A stretch of DNA of 64,000 nucleotides. It comes from Lentinus brumalis (taxonomy: Eukaryota; Basidiomycota; Agaricomycetes; Polyporales; Polyporaceae). The translations under genes were made by a program, and so were the position numbers. The notes below the pieces were generated by a model, which saw only the letters and a list, made by a program, of their open reading frames with translations, was not told the origin of the DNA and did not search any database. Below are positions 11,011-44,560 of the stretch, one piece after another (position 1 is the first letter of the stretch; each line of letters opens with the position of its first letter). The stretch spans positions 1-64,000 of the forward strand of contig MARA01000062.1 in the NCBI GenBank assembly GCA_001792895.1. The letters are read 5' to 3'.

Positions 11011-11169
11011 TTAAGATTTATTATTTAATTTAACAATAAATGTTCTAATTACTTGTTGTAAAGTAAATAAAGGTAAAAAATATTTAGATAAGATATAAAT
11101 TAAAACAAATAATACTATAAATGAAAAGTATAATTGATTTAAAAAATAAAAAGGAATTAATTGTGGCAT
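11011..11169 (-). CDS. atp8: ATP synthase F0 subunit 8
   Basis: A 52-residue ORF starting MPQLIPFYFLNQL, the signature beginning of fungal ATP8. It has one membrane segment (about residues 14-30) and a basic C-terminal tail (VIRTFIVKLNNKS), then TAA. It is a stator-side subunit of the ATP synthase. It lies between trnS and nad6 on the minus strand, well away from atp6. Confidence 0.93.
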   Translation of the reverse strand: MPQLIPFYFLNQLYFSFIVLFVLIYILSKYFLPLFTLQQVIRTFIVKLNNKS

Positions 11170-11324
11170 AAATTAAAATTTAGTAAAAATAGTGCTCTTA
11201 TTAAAATTAAGAACTATCTCTTGCATTTTGCAAACAAATATATTGAGATAATGACAGACTCTTTTATAACTATACTTCTTTCCTCACTAGATTGAAGTCT
11301 AGGGGAAAACGAGTTAGTTGTATC

Positions 11325-11945
11325 CTAGTGAGAGGATTGAGTAGATTTTTTAGTTTTAGATATAAATATAGGTGCTATCATAGCTAATAATAAAATAACA
11401 CTAGTAATAATTAACCAAGAAGCTCCATAAGTATAAAGTCCTTGTCCAATAGCTTCAATTTGTAAGAAAGGAGTTAAAGCAGTATCTGCTATTACTGGAT
11501 TAAATGCAGTATTAACCCATTCACTCATTGAAATTTCATAATTTAAAATAAAACCATTAATTTTAATTAATAAATCTAATATAGTATTAGACACATTATT
11601 AAAACTGAAAGGAAGAATAGTGTATATTTCATAAATAAACAATGAACCTATAGATAATGCTAAAGGTAAATTTTTAGTATATTGAGAACCTGTTTCTAAA
11701 ATATCTGTTAATTTAATATTAATCATCATTATAACAAAAAGGAATAATACTGCAATAGCTCCCACATAAACTATGATATAAGAAATACCTATAAATCCTA
11801 TACCTAATAAAATTAAATATCCGGCAGCATTAACAAATACTGAAATTAAGAAAATCACTGCAATTACAGGATTTTTAGAAGTAATAACTAAAACACTAGA
11901 AAATAGTGCAGCAAAGGATAATAAATCAATTAAGAAATTTTTCAT
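11325..11945 (-). CDS. nad6: NADH dehydrogenase subunit 6
   Basis: The protein carries the conserved ND6 segment GIGFIGISYIIVYVGAIAVLFLFVIMM and five hydrophobic segments; it belongs to the complex I membrane arm. I chose the ATG giving MKNFLIDLLSFAALF because it fits the usual fungal start. An in-frame ATG 63 bases upstream (12006-12008) would add 21 residues. The C-terminus ends in a basic/Ser tail before TGA or TAG-type closure near 11325. No intron. Confidence 0.93.
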   Translation of the reverse strand: MKNFLIDLLSFAALFSSVLVITSKNPVIAVIFLISVFVNAAGYLILLGIGFIGISYIIVYVGAIAVLFLFVIMMINIKLTDILETGSQYTKNLPLALSIGSLFIYEIYTILPFSFNNVSNTILDLLIKINGFILNYEISMSEWVNTAFNPVIADTALTPFLQIEAIGQGLYTYGASWLIITSVILLLAMIAPIFISKTKKSTQSSH

Positions 11946-12180
11946 ATTGTAAAATATTAATATTTGACCAAGGTTAATTAATGTAAAAATTAATACGGTC
12001 GTAGACAAGATATTTATTTATATCAAGTAGGTTTAACCAAAAAAAAAAAGCTTCCATGCCACCTAGGCAGGGTAGGAAAAAGGTATAAAAGAGATACCTC
12101 AATCATTAATATAAAAAATTTAAATATTAATGGACTCTTTTAAAAAAAACTTAAAAAATAAAAAGAAGAAGGGGATAAAA

Positions 12181-13215
12181 TTAAAAAAATTTATGTCCTA
12201 TAGAAACAGTAAAACTAAATGAACCTCTTTTGTTTTTCTGAGTTAGTCTAGCTGTAGTTACATAATTTGATTTACTTCTAGCTAAACTTCCATATTGAAT
12301 TTTTTTTACTGATCTTCTAGGTACAATTTTCCCTCTCATTAATCTACCACCTAATTTAATATTAACTCCAGTTAATAAAGTAGAAAATTTAGATAATTTA
12401 TTTTGATTTTTTCTAAAATATAGTTTATTAGACTGGTGTTTTAAAAATCTACCAATAATTCTAGTAAAAGAATTTTTTCTCATTAATCCTAATTTACCTA
12501 AAATATGTACTAAAATTTGACTATTATTACTTACCGAATATATTTGAGTTAAATCTAATTTTATTGGTTTTTTAAAAAATTTACTTAATTTAGTAGATAA
12601 ACCTTGTAATTTATTTAAATTTAAATTTAAAAAATTTTTATTAGAAAGTTCTTTATTAATAACAAAATAAAATAAGTTTATAATGACATTTTTAGGAGTT
12701 ACGTGGAAATAAGGTGTACTTATTACACTAGACATTTCAAAGAATGAATATTCTAATATTTTATATACGTTTTTATTTAAGATTTTAGAATTTAAAGTTT
12801 TAGAATTAAATTCATATAAAATACTTTGATTTTGAGCTAATTCTATATCTAAAGTAGTAAATGATTTTAAATATTTTTGAATAATAGTTTGCATTTCATT
12901 TTCTTTGGCTGCCTTAGAAGATTTAGGTACACTTAACATATCTATTTTTTCATAGTAACTAGTTTTACTTGGGATTTCTTTTATTTCTGTTACTCCAACT
13001 TTTTTGGATTCTAAAATAAGAGATTCTTTACTTTGAGGGTTATTTAATAGTTGTTTACTATATTTTTCTATTTCTAAAATTGAAGATATTTCCAGACCTT
13101 TTCTTTTTCCTTCATAAGAACTAGTTGCTACTTTTTTATAAGGAGCTGATAGTGTAGATAGATCTATAGTAGAATAATGATTATTAATGGGTAAAAAAGA
13201 TTGATTATTTTTCAT
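12181..13215 (-). CDS. rps3: Ribosomal protein S3
   Basis: 344 residues, lysine- and asparagine-rich. The C-terminal domain has the typical fungal mitochondrial RPS3 pattern: TGVNIKLGGRLMRGKIVPRR, then GSLARSKSNYVTTAR and GSFSFTVSIGHKFF. It is a small-subunit protein of the mitochondrial ribosome. The N-terminal half is poorly conserved. The gene stands alone rather than inside an rnl intron, as is usual in basidiomycetes. Its leader and first codons are duplicated in inverted orientation at 1.2-1.5 kb. Confidence 0.93.
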   Translation of the reverse strand: MKNNQSFLPINNHYSTIDLSTLSAPYKKVATSSYEGKRKGLEISSILEIEKYSKQLLNNPQSKESLILESKKVGVTEIKEIPSKTSYYEKIDMLSVPKSSKAAKENEMQTIIQKYLKSFTTLDIELAQNQSILYEFNSKTLNSKILNKNVYKILEYSFFEMSSVISTPYFHVTPKNVIINLFYFVINKELSNKNFLNLNLNKLQGLSTKLSKFFKKPIKLDLTQIYSVSNNSQILVHILGKLGLMRKNSFTRIIGRFLKHQSNKLYFRKNQNKLSKFSTLLTGVNIKLGGRLMRGKIVPRRSVKKIQYGSLARSKSNYVTTARLTQKNKRGSFSFTVSIGHKFF

Positions 13216-13482
13216 ACGAATATAATTTAAAATTTAAAATGTTTTAAGAAGCTATAAAAATATAGCTACTTTATTTATCCATTGTATTTATAGTAATATA
13301 CATGCGTTTTACCTCTTCAAGATTAGAAGAGAAAATATAATGTTTAATATAAAGGATACATTTATATTTAATAAATAAAGTATTAAGCTAATATAGTTAA
13401 AATAGCAAGAATATTACAAATAAATAAATATTGTATCCTATTTAAATATAATTAATTCTGATTAGCTTTAAAGTAAAAAAGT
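13183..13482 (-). repeat. Inverted repeat 1, right arm (rps3 start and leader)
   Basis: The reverse complement matches 1213-1505 with only scattered one-base differences. It covers the first ten rps3 codons and about 270 bases upstream. It also accounts for most of the 13216-13593 stretch, where no gene was found. Confidence 0.9.
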
Positions 13483-13593
13483 GATTAAAAAATAACCTCT
13501 ACTTTTACCATGCTATGTCGAAGTAGAAAGGTCGGCAAGAATCAATATTTTCAAACCCAACTAAATTTAAATATAATTTTTATTGAGGTTGAA

Positions 13594-13683
13594 TCGGGCA
13601 CTGTGAGATTTGAACTCACGACTTTTTTTAGAAGTACTTATTTTCAAGATAAGCGCCATAAACCAGACTCGACCAAATGCCCT
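13594..13683 (-). tRNA. trnS: tRNA-Ser (anticodon TGA)
   Basis: The acceptor GGGCAT pairs with GTGCCC. The loop CTTGAAA gives TGA, and a long variable arm is present. The outermost acceptor pair is uncertain. Confidence 0.88.
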
Positions 13684-13727
13684 ATAAAATGTGTTTATCT
13701 TGATTAGTAAAAATATTTATAATTAAA

Positions 13728-13801
13728 TAAGACCGAAGGGAATTGAACCCTTATAAGATCCATTATGAGCGAATTGCATTAACCTATTATGCTACAGTCT
13801 T
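13728..13801 (-). tRNA. trnM: tRNA-Met (anticodon CAT), first copy
   Basis: The acceptor AAGACTG/CGGTCTT pairs. The loop CTCATAA gives CAT. A second CAT tRNA is at 41.9 kb; one of the two may be the initiator, or an Ile tRNA with modified C. Confidence 0.85.
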
Positions 13802-13862
13802 TTATTTTTACTATCTAACCTCTCCATTTTAGTTGTGGAGAGGGTTAAGCTAGAATATTTAA

Positions 13863-13945
13863 TGAGCAGTAAAGGAATCGAACCTTTTACGGTATAAACC
13901 AATTTTTTTACAGAAAACCACCATTACCAATCGGATCACCTGCCC
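13863..13945 (-). tRNA. trnY: tRNA-Tyr (anticodon GTA)
   Basis: The loop CTGTAAA gives GTA. It has a long variable arm, as fungal mitochondrial tRNA-Tyr does. The acceptor GGGCAG pairs with CTGCTC, with one G-T pair. Confidence 0.87.
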
Positions 13946-14018
13946 TTAATGTACCTAATTATATATCGTCAACTCCTACTCCTTTCCACGCTTGATAATA
14001 GGTTGGCACAAGGATGTT

Positions 14019-14091
14019 TGAAAACACTTGGGCTCGAACCAAGACCATTCTCCTTAAAAGGGAGACACTCAACCAATCGAGTTCTGCTTCC
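14019..14091 (-). tRNA. trnK: tRNA-Lys (anticodon TTT)
   Basis: The anticodon stem TCTCC/GGAGA closes loop CTTTTAA, giving TTT. The acceptor GGAAGCA/TGTTTTC includes two G-T pairs. Confidence 0.9.
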
Positions 14092-14144
14092 TAACATATT
14101 AACTAAACTATTTCCCTGAAACCAGCTAGGACGACTAAGTACAA

Positions 14145-14218
14145 CTGAGTTGACCAGATTCGAACTGATATAAGCCACCACCAAAAAATGGTGTTTTCCC
14201 AAATTAAACTACAACTCA
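14145..14218 (-). tRNA. trnQ: tRNA-Gln (anticodon TTG)
   Basis: The acceptor TGAGTTG/CAACTCA is perfect. With D-stem GTTT/AAAC, the anticodon stem CCATT/GGTGG closes loop TTTTGGT, giving TTG. Confidence 0.85.
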
Positions 14219-14220
14219 TA

Positions 14221-14293
14221 AGCCAAAAACAGGAATTGAACCAGTATTAGATTCTTACAAGGAATCCGTTTTAACCATTTAAACTATTTTGGC
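14221..14293 (-). tRNA. trnT: tRNA-Thr (anticodon TGT)
   Basis: The acceptor GCCAAAA/TTTTGGC is perfect. The stem GATTC/GAATC closes loop CTTGTAA, giving TGT. Confidence 0.9.
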
Positions 14294-14348
14294 TAACTTA
14301 CTTTTATAAATTAATTTTATAAAAATAAGAGATATGGCGGGTTAGATG

Positions 14349-14420
14349 TGCCTCAGGAGAGAATTGAACTCACTTCTTTAATGCTTCAAATTAACGCTTT
14401 TACCATTAAGCAACTGAAGC
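14349..14420 (-). tRNA. trnF: tRNA-Phe (anticodon GAA)
   Basis: The acceptor GCTTCAG/CTGAGGC pairs. The stem TTAAT/ATTAA closes loop TTGAAGC, giving GAA. Confidence 0.9.
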
Positions 14421-14528
14421 TCTCATCATTTTTATTTAATTATCCTATCCTAGTAGCCTAGTTAGGATAAGAAAAAAAATAATAAATATGAATACTTTAG
14501 GCCACCTGGCTATAATTTAATATAGTAT

Positions 14529-14600
14529 TGGAGATAGATAGACTCGAACTATCATACTTGTAATGCAACTACAATTGATTACCAATTATCAGATATCCCC
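14529..14600 (-). tRNA. trnA: tRNA-Ala (anticodon TGC)
   Basis: The acceptor GGGGATA/TATCTCC pairs. The stem TTGTA/TACAA closes loop GTTGCAT, giving TGC. Confidence 0.9.
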
Positions 14601-14767
14601 TTATGCCGCCAGGCTTTTTAATACTCTTTTACATTTTTATTTGATCATACTCATTTTTATAGGGGAATGTATAATAATAGGTAAAAAGATATTTTTAATA
14701 ACCTTTTACCGGGGCCCTACCCTACAGAAAAAAAAAATAAGGGAGGGGATAGCCTAAAACTCCTAAA

Positions 14768-17418
14768 TTATATATTATATAATAAAGTACTTACAGCTAA
14801 ATGAAGAGAATCTAATATGACATTAGGGAAGATACCAAATAAGATAGTAGGTATTAATAAAGCTATTAATAAATTAAATTCTAATCTAGTAATATCTTGA
14901 ACAGGTTTTAAATGAGGAGAATATAATCCATAAGATAATCTATTATATAAATAGATAGAATAACAAGCAGAAAATACAATACCTGTTGCACCTATTGCTG
15001 CTATTATTGGACTTTTATTCCATATACCAATTAAAGATAATTGTTCCCCTAAGAAATTTAAAGATAAAGGAATTCCAGTATTAGCTAAAGTAAATATAAA
15101 GAATAAAATAGTAAATACAGGCATAAATGTCACTAAACCTCTCATATAGTGAATAATTCTTGTACCAGTTCTTTCATAAATTACACCACCTACACAAATA
15201 AATAAAGCTGGAGAAACAAAACCGTGAGCTAAAGATAATAAAATAGCACCTTCAATACCTTGAATAGTATTAGAAAATAAACCTAATATAACTACACTCA
15301 TGTGTGCTATACTTGAATAAGCTATTAGAGATTTAGTATCTTGTTGAATTATAGTAGCTAAAGATGAATAAATTAAAGTAACTACAGCAATAGTTTGCAC
15401 TAATGGTCCAAAATAATGAGAAGCATCTGGTAATAAATTAATTAAAACTCTGATATATCCGTAGGTTGCAAATTTTAAAATAGTTCCTGCTAATAAAATA
15501 GATCCTGCTAAAGGACTATCAGCATGAGCTCTATAAAGCCAACCTGTTAATGGCCATAATGGTGTTTTAACAGCAAAGGCTAAGAAGAAGGCTAACCATA
15601 AAATTTTTTGACTTTCTAAACTTATTTCATTTAATGAAATAAATTGGAAATCAGTAGAACCAACATAACTATATATTTGAAGTATAGCTAATAACATAAA
15701 TAAAGACAAAAATATTGGTAAACGAGACTAGGTCCCATGAATACTAACAATAAAAATAAGGTCCCTTAGTACCCTAGTTAAAATAATTTGTTGTATTCTT
15801 AAAAATATATAAAATATATTTAGAGTATACACTCTACTATTCACATAGTAGTTTGGAATATATCTTAATAGTCTAAGTTGTAAAATTTATTTAAATGATC
15901 CCAATTAAATAAGGTTCTATTATTATTCATTTCGGATTTAAGTTTAATAACTTTGCTAATATTATCAGCATTAGAATATTTAAAACCAGAACGGAATAAA
16001 TCAAGAATTTCTGACCAACTTGTAAAGTCTAGAAACTTTGAACCGAATAAAGGATAATTATTTAAATAATTTATTAATAACAAATTACTTTCTAAATTTG
16101 AAGTTCGTAGTCTGTATTGAGGATGAGGTGTATTTTGTTTAAAAGTTTTAATGGGAGTTTTTAAAAATTCTGATAACTCAGATAAAACGGAATATTGTCC
16201 CTGGCCTAATGAATTTTTTTGGCTTTGAACTATTTCAAATTTACACTCTACTTTAGGATATTTCCCAGTTGTAGTAGCTCTAACACTGAAATGACCCTCA
16301 GCTTCAATAAATCCTGATAACCAAGCATCAGAATCTAAAGGGCTAGTGCAAAAAGGTAATCTAACTAAATTTAATTCATTATTTTTCAAATTAAGAAAAT
16401 TAATTAAATTATATAAACTATAAATTTTAGAAGTTCTCATATTACCATTTAACAAATTAACCATAGTAATTATTCCTTTGTTATCATTAATAATAAGATA
16501 ATAAGCATTTGCTCCTTTCTGACGAACTATAGAGCCAAAACCTAAATTTTTTTGAATTATTAATGCTAAAGGTAAATCTTTCAAGGGAAAGGCTATATGA
16601 ATTGAAGGATAATTTAGTTTCCCTTTAATAGACCTTTCAGATTTTGGTACATGTATACATCCATCACCTTCGATTAATCCAGTCAAATAACTATTAAATT
16701 TAAAATTATTAGTTAAATGATTCAAATTTTCGGTTTTTTGTGATATTAAAAAACTATTACAACAGACTATTTCTGGCGTGTATTCTCTGAGGATCTCTAT
16801 TACACTATAATATAATAGATTTCCTGCTGATTGACTTTCTAATATAATATAAAGAAAGTGTTTCCAGCATATAGCCAGATTTAGAGCTGGCACTTCAAAT
16901 GTTATACCAGCTAGTGTATATAAAAAGAATAATAAAGCACTTCTAATTCTATTTACACCTGAACCATATACTATTATAATTATAAATAATATAGGTAATA
17001 CACTTTCGAAGAAAATATAGAATAAAAATAAATCTAGAACTACAAATAATGCAATTTGTAAAGTTTCTAAGATTAAAAAAGATATTAAAAAATATTTTAC
17101 ATTTTTATAAATATTTTTATAATTTGATAATAAGGCTATAGGTGTTATAAATGTTGTTAATAACACATAATATAATGAAATCCCGTCTACTCCTATATTA
17201 AAATGACAGAAACTTAACTCATTAAATTCTAATATAAACTGATATTCACTTATACTTGAATCAAATTGAATCCATAGTAATATAGAGATAAATAAATTTA
17301 TCAGAGATGTTGAAAGAGCTATTACTTTCATTTTTTCTTCTTTTTTGGGGTTATTTTCTGGAATTAATAATAATAATAAAGACCCGATTAAAGGCACAAT
17401 TAACAATGATATAAGCAT
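14768..17418 (-). CDS. nad4: NADH dehydrogenase subunit 4 (two exons, one group I intron)
   Basis: Exon 1 is 17418-16906 and exon 2 is 15706-14768, giving 483 residues. Exon 1 ends LFFLYTLAG and exon 2 resumes SLFMLLAILQIYSYVG. The join restores the ND4 segment, with exon 1 ending in T and the intron ending in G as expected for group I. Conserved ND4 features include TPLWPLTGWLYRAHADSP, SSIAHMSVVILG and LSLAHGFVSPALF. It is a proton-pumping subunit of complex I. An in-frame ATG at 17439 would add seven residues; I prefer MLISLLIVPLIG as the start. Confidence 0.94.
15865..16905 (-). CDS. LAGLIDADG endonuclease in nad4 intron 1
   Basis: The intron is 16905-15707. The ORF is in frame with nad4 exon 1 (open from 17439) and has two motifs, LTGLIEGDGCIHV and [14 protein letters not shown], with a FNWDHLNKFY end. 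It is a typical LAGLIDADG_1-type homing endonuclease/maturase of group IB-like introns. The intron core (CTATATGCTGG, ATCAGCAGG and TCAGAGA elements) overlaps the first part of the ORF near 16760-16870. Related ORFs sit in cox1 introns 2, 3, 4 and 8. Confidence 0.88.
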   Translation of the reverse strand: MTFEVPALNLAICWKHFLYIILESQSAGNLLYYSVIEILREYTPEIVCCNSFLISQKTENLNHLTNNFKFNSYLTGLIEGDGCIHVPKSERSIKGKLNYPSIHIAFPLKDLPLALIIQKNLGFGSIVRQKGANAYYLIINDNKGIITMVNLLNGNMRTSKIYSLYNLINFLNLKNNELNLVRLPFCTSPLDSDAWLSGFIEAEGHFSVRATTTGKYPKVECKFEIVQSQKNSLGQGQYSVLSELSEFLKTPIKTFKQNTPHPQYRLRTSNLESNLLLINYLNNYPLFGSKFLDFTSWSEILDLFRSGFKYSNADNISKVIKLKSEMNNNRTLFNWDHLNKFYNLDY

Positions 17419-17590
17419 AATATAATAAAAAAAAAACATTCATTTTTATTTAATGAATTAATAATTTTCATTTTTGAAAATTAAGTATATTTAAAGACTG
17501 AATATTCTAAAGAATAAGGAATAGTATTAATTAATAAGATTAATATTAAAAATGGGAGGGGAAGGGGAATGTAATCCTATAATTAAATTA

Positions 17591-41614
<24,024 letters not shown>

Positions 41615-41723
41615 ATTAAATTTATTGTTAATAATACTGAGTATTATCACTTAACTATCTTCTCTTCTTATTAGCTCTGTTTAACCAATAGATTTTATTA
41701 AACTAAATATCTATCTGTATGTA

Positions 41724-41794
41724 TGATCTCTATCAGGTTCGAACTGATATTAGCTTCGTGAAGGGAAGCCGTACTACCATTATACTAAAAGACC
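41724..41794 (-). tRNA. trnE: tRNA-Glu (anticodon TTC)
   Basis: The acceptor GGTCTTT/AGAGATC pairs. The stem GCTTC/GAAGC closes loop CCTTCAC, giving TTC. Confidence 0.9.
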
Positions 41795-41859
41795 TTTTAT
41801 ATTACTTATATTCCTGCCTATACAACTAGAACAGGGAATGATAGATAAAATTTTAATAA

Positions 41860-41932
41860 TAGCGAATATTGGAATTGAACCTAATTCTAACAGGTCATGA
41901 GGCTGTTGTGCTAACCTTTACACTATTTCGCT
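41860..41932 (-). tRNA. trnM: tRNA-Met (anticodon CAT), second copy
   Basis: The acceptor AGCGAA/TTCGCT pairs. The anticodon loop is CTCATGA, giving CAT. The inner anticodon-stem pair is a C-C mismatch. Confidence 0.83.
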
Positions 41933-41962
41933 TATAAATTTTTAACACTATCTGTGAAACAA

Positions 41963-42046
41963 TACGAACAAAGAGACTCGAACTCTTAAGGAATTACTTC
42001 CACTCCTGCTTAAGAGGAGATTGTTTACCAATTTCAACATGTTCGT
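41963..42046 (-). tRNA. trnL: tRNA-Leu (anticodon TAA)
   Basis: The acceptor ACGAACA/TGTTCGT is perfect. The stem CTCCT/AGGAG closes loop CTTAAGC, giving TAA. Long variable arm. Confidence 0.9.
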
Positions 42047-42308
42047 TACTAATTATTATAAATACACTCTCTTTTAAAAAAAATTTTTTCTGTGTAAAGA
42101 GGTATTAAACACTAAAAAAAAAGAGATATAATACTTAAGAATTATTAATTAATAATTAGATTACAGTTAAATTTTATAATCCTTCATGCCCCTAGATATA
42201 GCGGAAAGGTCGCTGATAATTGAAGACATGTGATACTATTTTATTTTACAACTAGCCAAGGCTCTATAAATATAAACTAAAATCGTTAATCAATCTTTTT
42301 TTCTTTAA

Positions 42309-42380
42309 AACATCTTAATGGAATTGAACCATTATTAAAAATTTCGAAGATTTTTGTTTTAACCATTAAACTAAAGATGT
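42309..42380 (-). tRNA. trnR: tRNA-Arg (anticodon TCG)
   Basis: The acceptor ACATCTT/AAGATGT is perfect. The loop CTTCGAA gives TCG. CGN codons are rare in the genes here. Confidence 0.87.
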
Positions 42381-42421
42381 TTTATTTTACCTTGGCTAGC
42401 ATTAAGACCAGCGGATAGTTT

Positions 42422-42498
42422 TACGAGTAAAGAGACTTGAACTCTTAAAAATTATGAATTCCTAAGATTCACTCGGCTACCAATTTCGACATACTCGC
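42422..42498 (-). tRNA. trnL: tRNA-Leu (anticodon TAG)
   Basis: The acceptor GCGAGTA/TACTCGT pairs. The stem TGAAT/ATTCA closes loop CTTAGGA, giving TAG. Confidence 0.88.
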
Positions 42499-42628
42499 TA
42501 TACTTTAACACTCTTTTAATTTATTTTATCTTTGCCCCTAGCCAATAGGTAGTGGTAAATAAAAAGATATCTAATGAATAAAAAAATAAAAATTATACAC
42601 CTCCAACTTCCAACGGGAGAGCATAAAT

Positions 42629-42702
42629 TAAGAGGTGGGGGATTCGAACTCCCGGTCAATAATGTGTAAGATTACTGCTTTAACCAACTAAGCTAACCCC
42701 TT
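42629..42702 (-). tRNA. trnV: tRNA-Val (anticodon TAC)
   Basis: The acceptor AAGGGGT/ACCTCTT pairs. The stem GTAAT/ATTAT closes loop CTTACAC, giving TAC. Confidence 0.9.
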
Positions 42703-43544
42703 AAAAAAAAATAGAGAGTGGAGGGGGTTACAATTTATTTATTATCCAGCTGCACTTTCCAGTACAGCTACCATGCTATGACTTTTGAGATGTTACCCAA
42801 ATGGATTCACTAAAGCCAATACGTTTAACCTAATTGTTCCAAAGACCGATATAAGTCAAAAACTGAATTAGGAAAAAAACAATATCTACCTCCAGTTTCC
42901 TCCACCTAAAGCTTCTTCCCAGCGACAGACAGTTAGTTCATCACGAAACTAGCTTCACCGTTGCGCTACTTATCAACGATTACTCGGAATTCCTTCTTCA
43001 TGCCTCCGAATTTCAGGAGACAATCCGGCTTATATTTCATATAAATCACTTTTTTTAATGATTAGCTCCACTTCTTTGAAGTATTGCATCACTTTGTAAA
43101 AGTTTTTGTGGCACGTCTATAGCCCAGAACATGAGGGCCATAACGACTTGTCTTAGCCCCCGCTGAATCTCTATCAGATTCATTAGTTATTAAGTATAAA
43201 TTAATAACAGGGATTTCGTTCGTTAGTGGAATTAACCTAATGTTTAACAACACGAACTGAAGACAGCCATGCAGCACCTGTACTTAAGTACTTTAAAATG
43301 TTAAAATACTCCCTTATAAAAATAAAGTTTGTATGCAAGTTCTGGTAAGATTTTACGCGGATTATCGTATTAAATAACATGCTTCACTCCGTTTGCTTCG
43401 AGACCGACTAATTTTTTTGTTTTCTACTTTGCAGTAGTACTCACAAGGCGGAATGGTTATTGTGTTAACTTCGTCTCTAGTTTTAAAACTAATGACTACC
43501 ATTCATCGTTTACAGAAAGGAGTACCGGGGTATCTAACTGTGGA

Positions 43545-44560
43545 ATCAGAACTTCACAATTGTTCTTCCACAAAGAACCGTACGTGCGACTTTCATCGCA
43601 TACGGCTCAAGCCATTCTAAAGTATTATGTGTCGGATGACAGAGAGAGAGATAAAAAAAATTTTATAATAAGGAGGCTCTATATCCTTAGAACCTTTATA
43701 AATTTAAGTTTAACTTTAACTAATTTCAATACCTAAAATCTAAGTATTAACTTGCCAATTATTATATTGTACTAATTTTTGACCTTCTAATTTATTCAAT
43801 AGAGGATTTTCGCACATACTTCTAATTGCAAGTATATCTTTTTTAGAAGAGATAGTTAGAGAATATGTATCTTTTCTGGTATTATTTCTATTTCCTTTAT
43901 CTAAAATTTTAGGACTTAGAGATAGTCTTGTTTTTATTAATTCTAGTACTTGTTTGTCAGTATGTTCAATATTAAAAACTAAATGACCTTTTTTATGAAC
44001 ATAAAAACAACCTTCACCATTAACAAAACCTAATATCCAATTATCAAAAGCAGTTCCTGAAGTAAAATAATTATCAGGGATATTGTTTTCTACAAAATTT
44101 CTATGTATAAATTTTTCATATTCTCCTAAAGTTTCAACTCTATTAAAATTATTAAGTACACCATATTTTAGTCTTGCATATCTTCCTCTTTGATGTTCAG
44201 TTAGTAATGGTTGTTTATCAAAGACAGTTTCAATTAGATAAATTAATTCTGTTTTTTTAGTTACAGACCATCTTGCTTCATCTCTGTGTGAATACTCATA
44301 AATATGACCTATTGAATTTAATTGAGTTTGAATTTTTTTTAGAAGAGGTAAATCTTTAATACTTAAACTAATGTGGAAACCATAACCAATATTATAATAC
44401 TCTTTAAGGATACCTTCTTTTGTTAGATAAGATCTTTTTTTAGGAAATACTTGAAAATTAGCGTCAGCATCACAGAAACCTACAAACCATTCTAGCCATA
44501 AATTAAACAATGCTTTTTCCATGTCCTTAAACATTATATTTTAAATAAGAAATACTTTAG
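43545..44560 (-). mobile_element. Group II intron in rns
   Basis: Domain V is clear at 43575-43608 (minus GAGCCGTATGCGATGAAAG, then TCGCACGTACGGTTC, with a GAAA tetraloop). The intron interrupts rns just before the 790 loop (TTAGATACCC). Exact ends were not determined. It encodes a LAGLIDADG protein and no reverse transcriptase. Confidence 0.8.
43740..44534 (-). CDS. LAGLIDADG endonuclease inside the rns group II intron
   Basis: 264 residues from ATG. Motifs are WLEWFVGFCDADANFQVF and NWILGFVNGEGCFYVH. This type of LAGLIDADG protein is known in a few fungal rRNA group II introns, where it replaces the usual reverse transcriptase. The Asp-Asn change next to the first motif (DANF) and Asn-Gly in the second (VNGEG) should be considered when judging activity. 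Confidence 0.88.
   Translation of the reverse strand: MFKDMEKALFNLWLEWFVGFCDADANFQVFPKKRSYLTKEGILKEYYNIGYGFHISLSIKDLPLLKKIQTQLNSIGHIYEYSHRDEARWSVTKKTELIYLIETVFDKQPLLTEHQRGRYARLKYGVLNNFNRVETLGEYEKFIHRNFVENNIPDNYFTSGTAFDNWILGFVNGEGCFYVHKKGHLVFNIEHTDKQVLELIKTRLSLSPKILDKGNRNNTRKDTYSLTISSKKDILAIRSMCENPLLNKLEGQKLVQYNNWQVNT

Noticed and set aside
13510..14202. Open frames across the tRNA cluster on both strands
   Set aside because: They run through tRNA genes (Ser, Met, Tyr, Lys, Gln).
43089..43277. Open frame inside rns
   Set aside because: Lies in conserved SSU rRNA sequence.
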